DNA of 15,595 bases from Saccoglossus kowalevskii (Eukaryota; Hemichordata; Enteropneusta; Harrimaniidae): the NCBI RefSeq assembly GCF_000003605.2, contig NW_003116946.1:863833-879427 (forward strand). The letters run 5' to 3'. Position 1 is the stretch's first letter. Every line of letters begins with the position of its first letter. This document shows positions 1-7,811 of this stretch, one piece after another. Made by a program: the position numbers and the translations under genes. Under the pieces are notes generated by a model, which saw only the letters and a list, made by a program, of their open reading frames with translations, did no database searches and was not told the DNA's origin.

Positions 1-633
1 TGCGGTCTTGGGGAGGGTATGACATAAATGGGATTCACAACCACGTGGTCTTGGAAAGGGTATGACATAATTGGGATTCACAACCATGTGGTCTTGGAAA
101 GGGTATGACATAAATGGGATTCACAACCATGCGGTCTTGGAAAGGGTGTGACATAAATGGGATTCACAACCACGTGGTCTTGGAAAGAGTATGACATAAA
201 TGGGATTCACAACCATGCGGTCTTGGAAAGGGTGTGACATAAATGGTATTCACAACCATGTGGTCTTGGAAAGGGTGTGACATAAATGGGATTCACAAAC
301 ACGTGGTCTTGCAAAGGGTATGACATAATGGAATTCACAACCATGCGGTCTTGGAAAGGGTGTGACATAAATGGTATTCACAACCATGTGGTCTTGAAAA
401 GGGTGTGACATAAATGGGATTCACAAACACGTGGTCTTGCAAAGGGTATGACATAATGGAATTCACAACCATGCGGTCTTGGAAAGGGTGTGACATAAAT
501 GGGATTCACAACCATGTGGTCTTGGAAAGGGTGTGGCATAAATGGTATTCACAACAATGTGATCCTGGAAAGGGTATGACATAATTGGGATTCACAATCA
601 TGTGATCTTGAGAAGGTGTAACAAAATGGGAGA
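1..633. repeat. 43-bp minisatellite array, about 14 full copies
   Basis: Fourteen full units start at 3, 46, 89, 132, 175, 218, 261, 304, 346, 389, 432, 474, 517 and 560; a decayed partial unit follows from 603. Each unit begins (T/C)GGTCTTGGAAAGGGT and ends in a GGGATTCACAACCATG-like string. Most are 43 bp; the units at 304 and 432 are 42 bp. Copies differ by a few substitutions (ATG/ACG at the end, TATGACA/TGTGACA in the middle). The period is not a multiple of three, so it is not a coding repeat. The array runs off the left edge of the window, so its true length is unknown. A higher-order duplication inside it (218-345 against 346-473) is listed separately. Confidence 0.97.
218..473. repeat. 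128-bp higher-order trimer duplicated within the minisatellite
   Basis: Three successive units at 218-345 recur as a block at 346-473. The variants occur in the same order: a unit with ATGGTATTC, one ending in AAACACG, and a 42-bp unit with CTTGCAAAG and ATGGAATTC. The two 128-bp blocks differ at a single base that I can see (CTTGGAAAG against CTTGAAAAG). Neighbouring units differ much more from one another, so the trimer was copied recently as one block, by unequal exchange or slippage. Confidence 0.9.
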
Positions 634-684
634 GACTTGTTGGGGCAAATGAGTCTTATCCAAATAACAAGGAATAAAGACCCA

Positions 685-808
685 TTAAAGGGTGATAGTC
701 ATACCGTGTCCTGTTTGATATATGACTCATAGCGACGTTAACAAAACAATACATCGTTTGTTCACATTTAAATCGAACACGTGCTGTGTGACGACCACTG
801 CCCTTTAA
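685..808 (+). mobile_element. TTAA-bounded MITE, copy 1
   Basis: This 124-bp element starts TTAAAGGG and ends CCCTTTAA, with imperfect terminal inverted repeats of about 20-25 bp (left TTAAAGGGTGATAGTCAT; right end, read inward, TTAAAGGGCAGTGGTCGTC). Its interior is clearly homologous to the reverse complement of 5084-5216; both share blocks such as GTCCTGTT, GACTC and TAGCGACGT. It encodes no protein. TTAA targets are typical of piggyBac-type transposases, but the ends begin AGGG rather than the usual piggyBac CCYT, so the superfamily is not assigned. Confidence 0.8.
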
Positions 809-1575
809 TTCGTGATATTGAGTAAATTAGTAATAAAATAATTCTAAGGATTGGGGACTGGGAAGCAATTCTAGTTTCTTCTCCTCGACCAATTCATACC
901 TTCAAAAGTCCGGTCAGCTGTTCGTCATTGAAAGAACGCATTTTGTCACGCGATTTTGTGATGTCACTGAAGGGTAACATAATAATGACCCAGACAAAAA
1001 TGAAAAGACTACGATTCGAATGTTCTGTGTTGCAACAAGTATACATGGGTGATATAATTATAAAAACCCTTAATTCATAATTAACGAAAAATGACAATTG
1101 CAAACAAATCATGTATTGAAATTATGCAAAAAAATAAAACGTAAGCTTCAAATAAATGAAAATTGCGAATACAATCAAATATAGCGGACACGAAACCATT
1201 AATAAATAATACAATCAAATATAGCGGACACGAAACCATTAATAAATAATACAAATGTCCATTCCCTACAGTTTCCATCAACTTATAAAATAAAGTTTTT
1301 GAAAAATTAAAAAAAAAACACATTGATCATTAACATTCATTTGACAGGCAAAATTGTACAAATCTGTTCAATTTTGATTGGAAATTACCAGTAAATTACA
1401 AAATAACCGTAAATAATCAGTATGTGGCTACAATTTCGGGACTGCTATCTTTCATTTCGATAAAGTTTTCACACAGGCACTTTCTTTTTTCTGGCTGAAC
1501 CTGCTGAAAATGTGTTAACACCACATTTACATATACGCCTAAAAAATAATGCAGGACATTCGTAGCTAATGTGTG
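809..1575. other. AT-rich noncoding stretch
   Basis: No coding region is supported here. It holds the 40-bp tandem duplication at 1169-1248 and several A- or T-rich runs. It lies downstream of the zinc-finger gene, so part of it may be 3' UTR or 3' flank. I found no canonical AATAAA signal on the minus strand (TTTATT on the given strand) in the few hundred bases after the stop codon at 1910. Confidence 0.5.
1169..1254. repeat. Perfect 40-bp tandem duplication
   Basis: The 40 bases at 1169-1208 are repeated exactly at 1209-1248, followed by a 6-base start of a third unit (ATACAA). The unit contains ATAGCGGACACGAAACC and ends in AATAAATA. There are no mismatches between the two copies, so the duplication is recent or the locus still varies in length. 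Confidence 0.97.
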
Positions 1576-1710
1576 CTATAGCGTAATTCTCCAAATATCG
1601 TCTGAGTATTGTCTGACTAACGGTTTCGCGAGCACGCCATCAACGGCAAATTTAGTCGAGAAAGCGACATCGTCGTCTATTAGCGCTCGTTCGAAGTTAT
1701 GGCAAACCAT
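1576..1710 (-). CDS. Possible small ORF or terminal exon, 44 residues
   Basis: The minus strand has an open frame from 1767 to a TAG at 1576-1578, with its first ATG at 1708-1710 (44 residues). The translation has a protein-like mix (it contains NFERALIDDD and ends SDDIWRITL), and the DNA is more CpG-rich than its surroundings. I do not recognise any family. It lies 200 bp downstream of the zinc-finger stop on the same strand, so it could be 3' UTR sequence, a relic exon or a separate small ORF. A plus-strand frame (1571-1834) overlaps it antisense, and at most one is likely real. An 8-bp inverted repeat (TCCCTCTA, loop GA, TAGAGGGA, 1713-1730) lies just upstream of the ATG. Confidence 0.2.
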   Translation of the reverse strand: MVCHNFERALIDDDVAFSTKFAVDGVLAKPLVRQYSDDIWRITL

Positions 1711-1909
1711 AATCCCTCTAGATAGAGGGACTGTGGGCAAACTAACAATCTTACAAACGCATAGATGTTACTCTGAGGAAATTACACTTATTACCGAAAT
1801 AATGAAAAAGAATAATTACAGAAATTCACCGTGACATGACAGTTACTTTCAAATTGCAGTTGCTGATGGACCGTGACCCGCTCTTACTACTAGTCTTCCA
1901 ACACAAGAT

Positions 1910-4675
1910 TTACAAATTAAAATTCACCCTAAATTCCTGCACTACAGTAGACATCTTTTTCAATTTCAGGTCAATCTTGACTTTATTAGTTTGATGTTGG
2001 CTATATTCCAAACACGGTTCTAATTTATGGGTTTCCATGTGGTCACTAAGAGCCTCGGGTGAACAAAAACACTCTCCGCATTTCTGACAGGTGTACGGGT
2101 TTACTTTGTGTGTTTCAACACGACGAATATGATTATTGTTTTCAGAGTAGCCCTGTTCACACCAATGGCGTTGATACAGTGCTTCCTTTCTCAAATGTAT
2201 TGACCGGCGTACTGACCCAGTATTCAAATGTGTGCGTAGATAGTCTTGCGTTGAAGAACAATTCTGGTTATCATGACGCGAGTTAAAATTGTGTTTCTGC
2301 TCTATCATATGTTGTTGAAGGTTGGCCGATTTTCGAAATTTCTGGCTACAATATTCGCATTTATACGTTTTCCCACGCTTCTGTAATTTGATGCATATAT
2401 GCCAGTCAAAATAGTCACGTTTTGTAAAATATTTGTCGCAGTTCTTACAGTGGACTGGACCCATATTCTTGTTGTCGTCATATTTTCGCCCTTTCTCGTC
2501 GTCTTCGGTGTAATCTTTCACGTATCCATCATTATATACATCGTCTTGGACAATGTTCTCAAATTGTTCATCGGTGACCGTCTCTCCGTATTGGTTCACT
2601 ACAGGTACGTTGCGTCGGAAGTTATACCGATCAGAAAGTCGCGCAGTGCTATATTTGATTTCTTCTGTTCGCATGTGTGAATGAGTATATGAATCTTCTA
2701 CATCACCCCCAATATATGACGTGTTCATGTGGTCAGCGTAGAGAATCTTCAGGCTAGGGAAGCTTTGTTTTTTGGGTCTCCCTGAAATTCTATGTTCTTT
2801 ACCCACATGTTTCGCAAGAGTGCCCTTACTCTTAAAACTATGTCCACACATTTTACATGAATGTGATATGTTCTTTTTCAATTTCTTTTTGAGAGAGGAA
2901 TTCTGTTCGTTTTCTTTATTTAGTTTGTAAAATTTTAGTAGAATTTCCTGTATATGTTCCCATGTATGATCGATGAGGGCGTCACACGAGTCGAATATGC
3001 TTCCACAGACTAAACAGCGAAATTTGTGTGATATTTTTTCAGTCTGTCCGGGCGCTCGTTTATTCACATATTTTCTTTTAAGACGTGGTTCGATACAAAT
3101 TTGTTTAGTGTGCAGCTTGGCTTGCACGGTTGCGTTATTACACGGAATTGAGGTGTCCAGGCGAACTGTCTGATTGTGTCTCTTTCTGCCCTTGTTTGTG
3201 TTGCTATGATGACGTTTACGCTTGCGTGACAGTTTCTTGTCTTTTGTGTGTGATAGGTGATGTTTCTCATCACCATTAGATAGTATTGTTGCAATGTTCA
3301 CCCGAATTCGCTCACACACCACACGCCCGTCAAATTCATCACTTCTATCGATTGTGCACTTGTCGGCAATACTCACCATATCAACTGGTTCATCCCTAAC
3401 TTCTACACACGCCGGACCCGAATTCATGTGTGTTTCCATTTCCTTGCGTTTGCAAAAACTGTCTCCGCATTTTCCTGGTACGTCTTCGACAGTCACATGA
3501 CATATACACTCACCTTTACTCTCGTTGTAACTGTCTCCACATAATTCACAGAGAATTATCGACATTTCTGTTTGCTGCATACCCACGTGCTCACTGTTTT
3601 CCGCTGTGCCACTAGGTTCTACGTGACTTTCGTGAAGCTTCATATGACTGTTAAATCCTTTGCTATTGGTCAAGCAATATCCACATACAGCACATAGGCG
3701 TAGTTGTTCTTCCGCATGAGTTTCCATGTGGGCGTCTAAATCGTAGACGTGAATAAAGCAGTCCCCGCAAACTTCACACAGATATGAGTCTTCATCTATG
3801 TGCTTTTTGTTATGCTGCTTGTAGTCAGTTCGTCCCGTGAAACTCTCCCCACACAACTCGCATAAATATAACCGTTCGTGTTTTGTCATGTGTTCTTCAA
3901 ACCCCGGGAGTCCGCTGACGCTTTTTCCACAGCGCTCGCATAGATAAACCTGTTCACCTTTGTGTGATTTTTCGTGGTTGTTCAGTTCACGTCGCCCCAG
4001 AAAACTCTTCTTGCAGTGCGTGTGTGCGTATTTTTTCTTCTTATTCTTGGTTCTGTGGTTGTCTGACTGAATCTTAGCTTCATCGCTGTCCCGATTGCCG
4101 GATTCTTTCACAAGTGTTTTCATATGTTCATCCTGCTCAAATGTGAGTTTCAGTTCAGGGGGTCGCTCATTTTGCCGAGGTTTAATGTGTACCACTGGTC
4201 TGTGCTTGTGCGTTTTGGTTATTGACCTCTGAACTCGACCACGAAAGGATTTGATGTCTATGTTATGTGCACTGACGTGTATCTTCAGTTGGTCCCATGT
4301 GTCATAATGCTTTCCACATTGCTGACAAATGTGTACTTCTTTAGAGTGCATTTTAGAGTGGAAACTTAAATCATCTGCCTTTGCAAACCTCTCTCCACTT
4401 TCCCTGCACCAGTATGGGTTTTCTATGTATTTCATGTGGTATCCTAATTGTTTCAAACTTGAGAATCGCTTTCCACATGTTTCACACGCAAATGCTTTTT
4501 CAGGTGCGTGTACATTCATGTGGTGGCCCAGTTGGCTAAATGAGGTGAATATCTTAAAACACTTGGTACATTGAGACACGTTTATTTTTGTACGCCAAGG
4601 AATTGGTTTTGTTGCTGGAAGAGTCGGTACTCTATTTGGGTTCGCCCCTGTTCGTTTCCCATTTGCATCCATCAT
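1910..4675 (-). CDS. Poly-C2H2 zinc-finger protein, 921 residues, single coding exon
   Basis: This is a probable nuclear DNA-binding protein, most likely a transcription factor. I count 10 fingers with all four ligands (first Cys to last His): 36-56, 117-137, 246-266, 272-292, 300-320, 328-348, 554-574, 607-628, 773-795 and 863-883. Seven more have lost a ligand or decayed (about 64-84, 90-110, 218-238, 376-396, 400-420, 743-763, 839-856). Fingers at 246-348 are closely spaced, with CELCG/CEVCG knuckles, and look like internal duplicates. Linkers are not the usual TGEKP. Residues 480-499 are very basic (RKRKRHH) and fit a nuclear localisation signal; 631-637 (SGRPKKQ) resembles an AT-hook; 701-735 is acidic. 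No BTB, KRAB, SCAN or ZAD domain is visible. The ATG at 4673-4675 is preceded in frame by TAA at 4679-4681, which supports the start; a second ATG follows directly and has the better context (+4 G). The product class is secure. No orthologue is recognised, so no gene symbol is given. Confidence 0.9.
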   Translation of the reverse strand: MMDANGKRTGANPNRVPTLPATKPIPWRTKINVSQCTKCFKIFTSFSQLGHHMNVHAPEKAFACETCGKRFSSLKQLGYHMKYIENPYWCRESGERFAKADDLSFHSKMHSKEVHICQQCGKHYDTWDQLKIHVSAHNIDIKSFRGRVQRSITKTHKHRPVVHIKPRQNERPPELKLTFEQDEHMKTLVKESGNRDSDEAKIQSDNHRTKNKKKKYAHTHCKKSFLGRRELNNHEKSHKGEQVYLCERCGKSVSGLPGFEEHMTKHERLYLCELCGESFTGRTDYKQHNKKHIDEDSYLCEVCGDCFIHVYDLDAHMETHAEEQLRLCAVCGYCLTNSKGFNSHMKLHESHVEPSGTAENSEHVGMQQTEMSIILCELCGDSYNESKGECICHVTVEDVPGKCGDSFCKRKEMETHMNSGPACVEVRDEPVDMVSIADKCTIDRSDEFDGRVVCERIRVNIATILSNGDEKHHLSHTKDKKLSRKRKRHHSNTNKGRKRHNQTVRLDTSIPCNNATVQAKLHTKQICIEPRLKRKYVNKRAPGQTEKISHKFRCLVCGSIFDSCDALIDHTWEHIQEILLKFYKLNKENEQNSSLKKKLKKNISHSCKMCGHSFKSKGTLAKHVGKEHRISGRPKKQSFPSLKILYADHMNTSYIGGDVEDSYTHSHMRTEEIKYSTARLSDRYNFRRNVPVVNQYGETVTDEQFENIVQDDVYNDGYVKDYTEDDEKGRKYDDNKNMGPVHCKNCDKYFTKRDYFDWHICIKLQKRGKTYKCEYCSQKFRKSANLQQHMIEQKHNFNSRHDNQNCSSTQDYLRTHLNTGSVRRSIHLRKEALYQRHWCEQGYSENNNHIRRVETHKVNPYTCQKCGECFCSPEALSDHMETHKLEPCLEYSQHQTNKVKIDLKLKKMSTVVQEFRVNFNL

Positions 4676-4712
4676 GGTTTATCGCATCCCTGCAATAACA
4701 ATAAATAAATTA
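4676..4712 (-). other. Putative 3' splice acceptor and short 5' UTR before the zinc-finger start
   Basis: Read on the minus strand, a T-rich tract ends in TTATTGTTATTGCAG, with AG at 4691-4690. Fourteen bases then lead to the main ATG. Those 14 bases hold an ATG-CGA-TAA mini upstream ORF (4687-4679), in frame with the main start and closing two codons before it. This predicts that the coding exon is internal or terminal and that a noncoding first exon lies at higher coordinates. Two minus-strand donor candidates are GTGAGT at 5005-5000 and GTAAGA at 6431-6426. Confidence 0.6.
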
Positions 4713-5083
4713 ATTAATTAACTTCAATGAAATTCAAATTGAGAGAATTTTAATTATAGTACAGTATAAAATATATCTCAACTCTCACAAAAACTTCAGT
4801 TAATATACAAGGGGATTCTAATTGGTAAATTTGGTGCTAACACAACACACAATGACGACACATGATCATGTAATTATAGTTACTCTACAAACTTAAATAA
4901 GTATAGTTATTTATAAATTGACCAACTTGAAAGAATGAGTGAATTTGCTAGTACTTCATGTGCTGTCCTCAACGGCTATCAAGAGATTGTCCCTTGAAAA
5001 CTCACGCCTTGATGGCATACACAATACTGTGCACGAAAATTGCCACACTTCACCACGTTATATATTCGTTCTGTCATGTGTGG
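4713..5083. other. AT-rich stretch, probable intron upstream of the zinc-finger exon
   Basis: No coding region is supported. If the acceptor at 4690 is used, this is intron on the minus strand, possibly starting at the GTGAGT donor near 5005. It is AT-rich with TTAAT-type strings that could serve as branch points. The plus-strand frame at 4939-5130 has no protein-like features and runs into the MITE. Confidence 0.4.
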
Positions 5084-5216
5084 TTAAAGCGCGGTGGTCG
5101 TCGCGCAGCGAGTGTTCGAATTTTTTGTAAATAAACAATGTCTTTTACACGCGTTGTATACGTCGCTACGAGTCCCATATCGAACAGGACGCGGCGCGAT
5201 GACCACCGCCCTTTAA
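5084..5216 (-). mobile_element. TTAA-bounded MITE, copy 2, inverted relative to copy 1
   Basis: This 133-bp element is bounded by TTAA at 5084-5087 and 5213-5216. Its terminal inverted repeats are better kept than in copy 1: left AAGCGCGGTGGTCGTCGCGC and, read inward from the right, AAGGGCGGTGGTCATCGCGC. The reverse complement aligns along its length with 685-808. It has no coding capacity. It lies upstream of the zinc-finger gene and could overlap that gene's untranslated first exon or promoter. Confidence 0.83.
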
Positions 5217-6319
5217 ACTTGGAAAACAAACAGGATAAAACACGTTGTGTTTAATCATAGTCCGATAGAATAGAGTGAACAATCCCGGAAACAACCCGTG
5301 TACCAGAGACCCCACCTTCAATGATGCTTAATTTCACGATAGACTTTCACAGGGCATGCTTTTCCTTTGTAACTGATGGTTAATTTGTCTTGTTGAAAAA
5401 TGAATATTTTCGTAACAGTAACATTTCTACTGCATTCTATCCGTGACATTTCAGGGTTCGTGAAAAGTAGCTTTGTTAATGTATTTTGTAGGTTATAAAT
5501 ATACCTAATTCCAACCATTTGGTTGACTGGGAAAAAAACACGCCCACAGAGGCACACACAGAGTAACCTGCCATGTGTAACAGTATTAAATGTATAATTG
5601 TAGAAGATCGTGGAGATGTAAGGAATCAACCGAGATAGCAGAGATATTTATCGGGATATTTATTTGTAGAGACATCGGATAATGGTAATACATGTAGTGA
5701 TTGAATTTGGTTCCCAGACGTTGGCTTTGCAGCCACGCCTAGAGACACACAGCCCGTGGAACGTCAATTCCCTTCTCATCATGCTTCTCCAGGCTTAAAT
5801 AATATATTAGAAAATTACGTATAAGTGTTGGAATGTAGAGATTAAAGTAATATTGCGTGGGAAAGTTAACACGTACTGACATACACAATTGAATGCACAC
5901 CAGATTGGTGACACACGCAATGTATTGATCCTGACTCTAAGGCTCTTCTCTCTCTTCGTCTTCTCTCCGTCCTTATCTTTAAATATTAACTTAGTCGCTA
6001 ACTATTTATATATACTATAAAGTGCATTGTTTGTCACATGATACCAACAGTACAATGCAATTGGTCAATAGAGATATTTCCCGCGCCCCAAACTTATCCA
6101 AATCTTGAAACAATATTATGAAATGTTATAACTGTAAATTTAGTAATACCAAGCAAATGATATTCCCGCGAGAAAGTTACCATTCCATTAGGATGACACA
6201 CATCTTCGCCAGCCAAGGACCATTTATTCGGCCGAAGCCTCAACATTAACCCTTGGCAGATTCCACTGCGATTTACTGTATGTTGCACGCCCTCAAACGA
6301 TTATAAGATTCACTTGGGC
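5217..6319. other. Noncoding stretch, no recognised gene
   Basis: The minus-strand 103-codon frame at 5318-5629 and the 64-codon frame at 6094-6288 show no family motif or convincing composition. A CT-rich patch lies near 5937-5976, and a small palindrome AACACGTTGTGTT near 5240. Some of this may be intron or promoter DNA of the zinc-finger gene. Confidence 0.4.
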
Positions 6320-6493
6320 TCATTTGATTTACCCAATCAGAACTCACGATAGTAACGGCATATAACTAGGTAAAATCGTCACGGTGGCGCGAGCTCGGTT
6401 GATATAGAAATCAACGTGTTGCTAATCTTACTTAGTGCTGTTACAGCAACGCTGATTGGTAGCGCCAGCTTCTTTGCGCGCCCAATCAAATGA
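6320..6493. promoter_or_regulatory. Nested inverted repeats with three CCAAT motifs; possible promoter or foldback element
   Basis: A perfect 10-bp inverted repeat (TCATTTGATT at 6320-6329, AATCAAATGA at 6484-6493) encloses a second pair, CCAATCAG at 6333-6340 and CTGATTGG at 6452-6459. A third CCAATC lies at 6482-6487. CCAATCAG matches the known NF-Y binding consensus well. The interior is CpG-rich and holds smaller hairpins (GTTGAT/ATCAAC near 6400-6416 and GCTGTTACAGC near 6438-6448). A minus-strand donor, CTAA|GTAAGA, sits at 6432/6431. Two readings are possible: the promoter and first exon of the minus-strand zinc-finger gene, or a foldback MITE. No target-site duplication is evident. 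Confidence 0.35.
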
Positions 6494-6578
6494 CTCAATT
6501 TAACTGCTGTGAAATACAGCTTTTCCTAACACGATCACGCACGGGTTCATGGGCCGGTTATGAATTGCCGGCTTTAGC

Positions 6579-6610
6579 GATACCGTGCAATACCGTGCGA
6601 TACCGTGCGA
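6579..6610. repeat. Triple 10-bp tandem repeat
   Basis: The decamer TACCGTGC(A/G)A occurs three times in succession at 6581-6590, 6591-6600 and 6601-6610, preceded by GA. It is short and nearly perfect. No function is evident. Confidence 0.9.
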
Positions 6611-6933
6611 TTCGGACGTTGGGTGACACACAAAGAAATGGTTACACAATTTTAAATTAAATAATATAATGCACAACTTGTTTTCTTCACAAACCAGTGA
6701 ATTTAAAACATAACAATTTATAAAATTAAAAACAATGAACATTTTTACTTTTTACTTTATTTTTGTTTGCCAATGAAAAGCGAGACGTACTTCCCGTTAT
6801 TCGCAACCACTTGGAAAATGACGTCATTGCACAGATATGATTCAGTCGCGGAACGAGAGTCATGAATCTTTTTTTATCCCCTGACTTTTTTAAACCCCTA
6901 ATCAATGCAAAAGTACTGTAAAACACGTCTTTT

Positions 6934-7090
6934 TAGCTAGCTTGTCATTTTAGCTAATGTAGCTAACCTGTAATTTCGCTAATTCTAGATGTCGCTAATT
7001 TAGAATAAAGTATATTATCACAATGAGATTTTTGGCATTTTAGCTAAATTAAAATTTTGTTAATTTATGTATTGAGTCAAATTCGCTAAA
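6934..7090. repeat. Cluster of (T/C)(A/C)GCTAA motifs
   Basis: TAGCTAA, CGCTAA and TTTAGCTA-type strings recur about seven times, with irregular spacing, between the TTTTTAGCTAGC near 6934 and the CGCTAAACTGG near 7090. The irregular spacing argues against a simple tandem array; it may be a decayed satellite or clustered binding sites. Confidence 0.5.
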
Positions 7091-7373
7091 CTGGCATGCA
7101 GCTACTTCAATGTGTTTACAGTAGATATGATCACAGCAACTCCAAATACTTCCGTTGACATAATAACAATAATAATCTACGGTCAATGAACGATGACATA
7201 GTGGGTGATTAATGATTTTGTTATCTGCATATCACCTTTCGGCAATGCACTCGCTCGCATTCCATATATCAATCTACCTAACAAATGACCACAAGTGGTC
7301 TTTGCCGAACACAGCGCATTGGTCGCACTTCAATGAGCTCACGTATATATCTGATTGGAACAATTCTTCCCGT
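7091..7373. other. Unassigned DNA left of composite repeat A
   Basis: No gene is supported; the 65-codon plus frame at 7212-7409 has no recognisable features. A 6-bp palindrome, GACCACAAGTGGTC (7287-7300), lies between TTCGGCAA (about 7238) and its inverse TTGCCGAA (about 7303), a small nested hairpin. Confidence 0.35.
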
Positions 7374-7409
7374 CAACAGTTACGAATAAATAACTGGCTA
7401 AACATATAA

Positions 7410-7811
7410 AAGAGGTGTTATCTGATGATGAAAGCACAACGTGCATTAGGTATTCTTAGGAAAACTATCACTTTACATAACCAAACTCTTTCTATTAGTA
7501 ATGCTTTACAGCTTTTCAAAAGTACAGTCTTACCGATTTTAATGTATGGCTCAGAAATTTGGGGGGCTTTTATCTTCAAAATTTACAAATCTAAACAGGA
7601 TGATCAAATTGATACAGAAAAATTTGTTAATAATCTCTTTAATGACAGATCACAATTTGAGCAACTTCACATTAAGTTCTGTAAGAGTGTATTAGGAGTG
7701 CACAGGCGTTCAAGTAATATTGCTTCTAGAGCTGAACTTGGAAGTTATCCTGTCATTACTGAAATATGTGCACAATTAATTAAATACAAGAAAAGACGGA
7801 CTGAATTTTGA
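7410..7811 (+). pseudogene. LINE reverse transcriptase fragment, C-terminal (thumb) part, copy A
   Basis: The frame opens after TAA at 7407-7409 and ends in TGA at 7809-7811; the first ATG is at 7425. The protein has the string that follows the RT palm in LINE-type non-LTR retrotransposons: KAQRALGILR, then VLPILMYGSEIWG, then QLHIKFCKSVLGVHRR and RAELGSYPV. The catalytic palm (YxDD), endonuclease and 5' part are absent, and the 3' part stops at about KYKKRRTEF, where homology switches to the opposite-strand piece. It cannot encode an active enzyme. Copy B has 10 amino-acid changes against about two silent ones, so there is no sign of purifying selection since the duplication. The clade is not assigned. 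Confidence 0.85.

Noticed and set aside
1-633. Regular short repeats resembling a CRISPR array
   Set aside because: The whole 43-bp unit is repeated with no unique spacers, and the context is animal DNA; it is a minisatellite.
1571-1834. 87-codon plus-strand ORF
   Set aside because: No family motif, overlapped antisense by a more protein-like minus frame, and flanked by noncoding DNA.
2059-4574. Several plus-strand ORFs opposite the zinc-finger gene
   Set aside because: They are antisense shadows of the C2H2 coding frame; their composition mirrors the finger codons.
5318-5629. 103-codon minus-strand ORF
   Set aside because: The longest frame in its region, but no recognisable domain, atypical composition and no start context or neighbouring support; probably chance.
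7236-7310. TTCGGCAA/TTGCCGAA inverted pair as a transposon end
   Set aside because: Only 8 bp long, too short to support on its own, and no target duplication.
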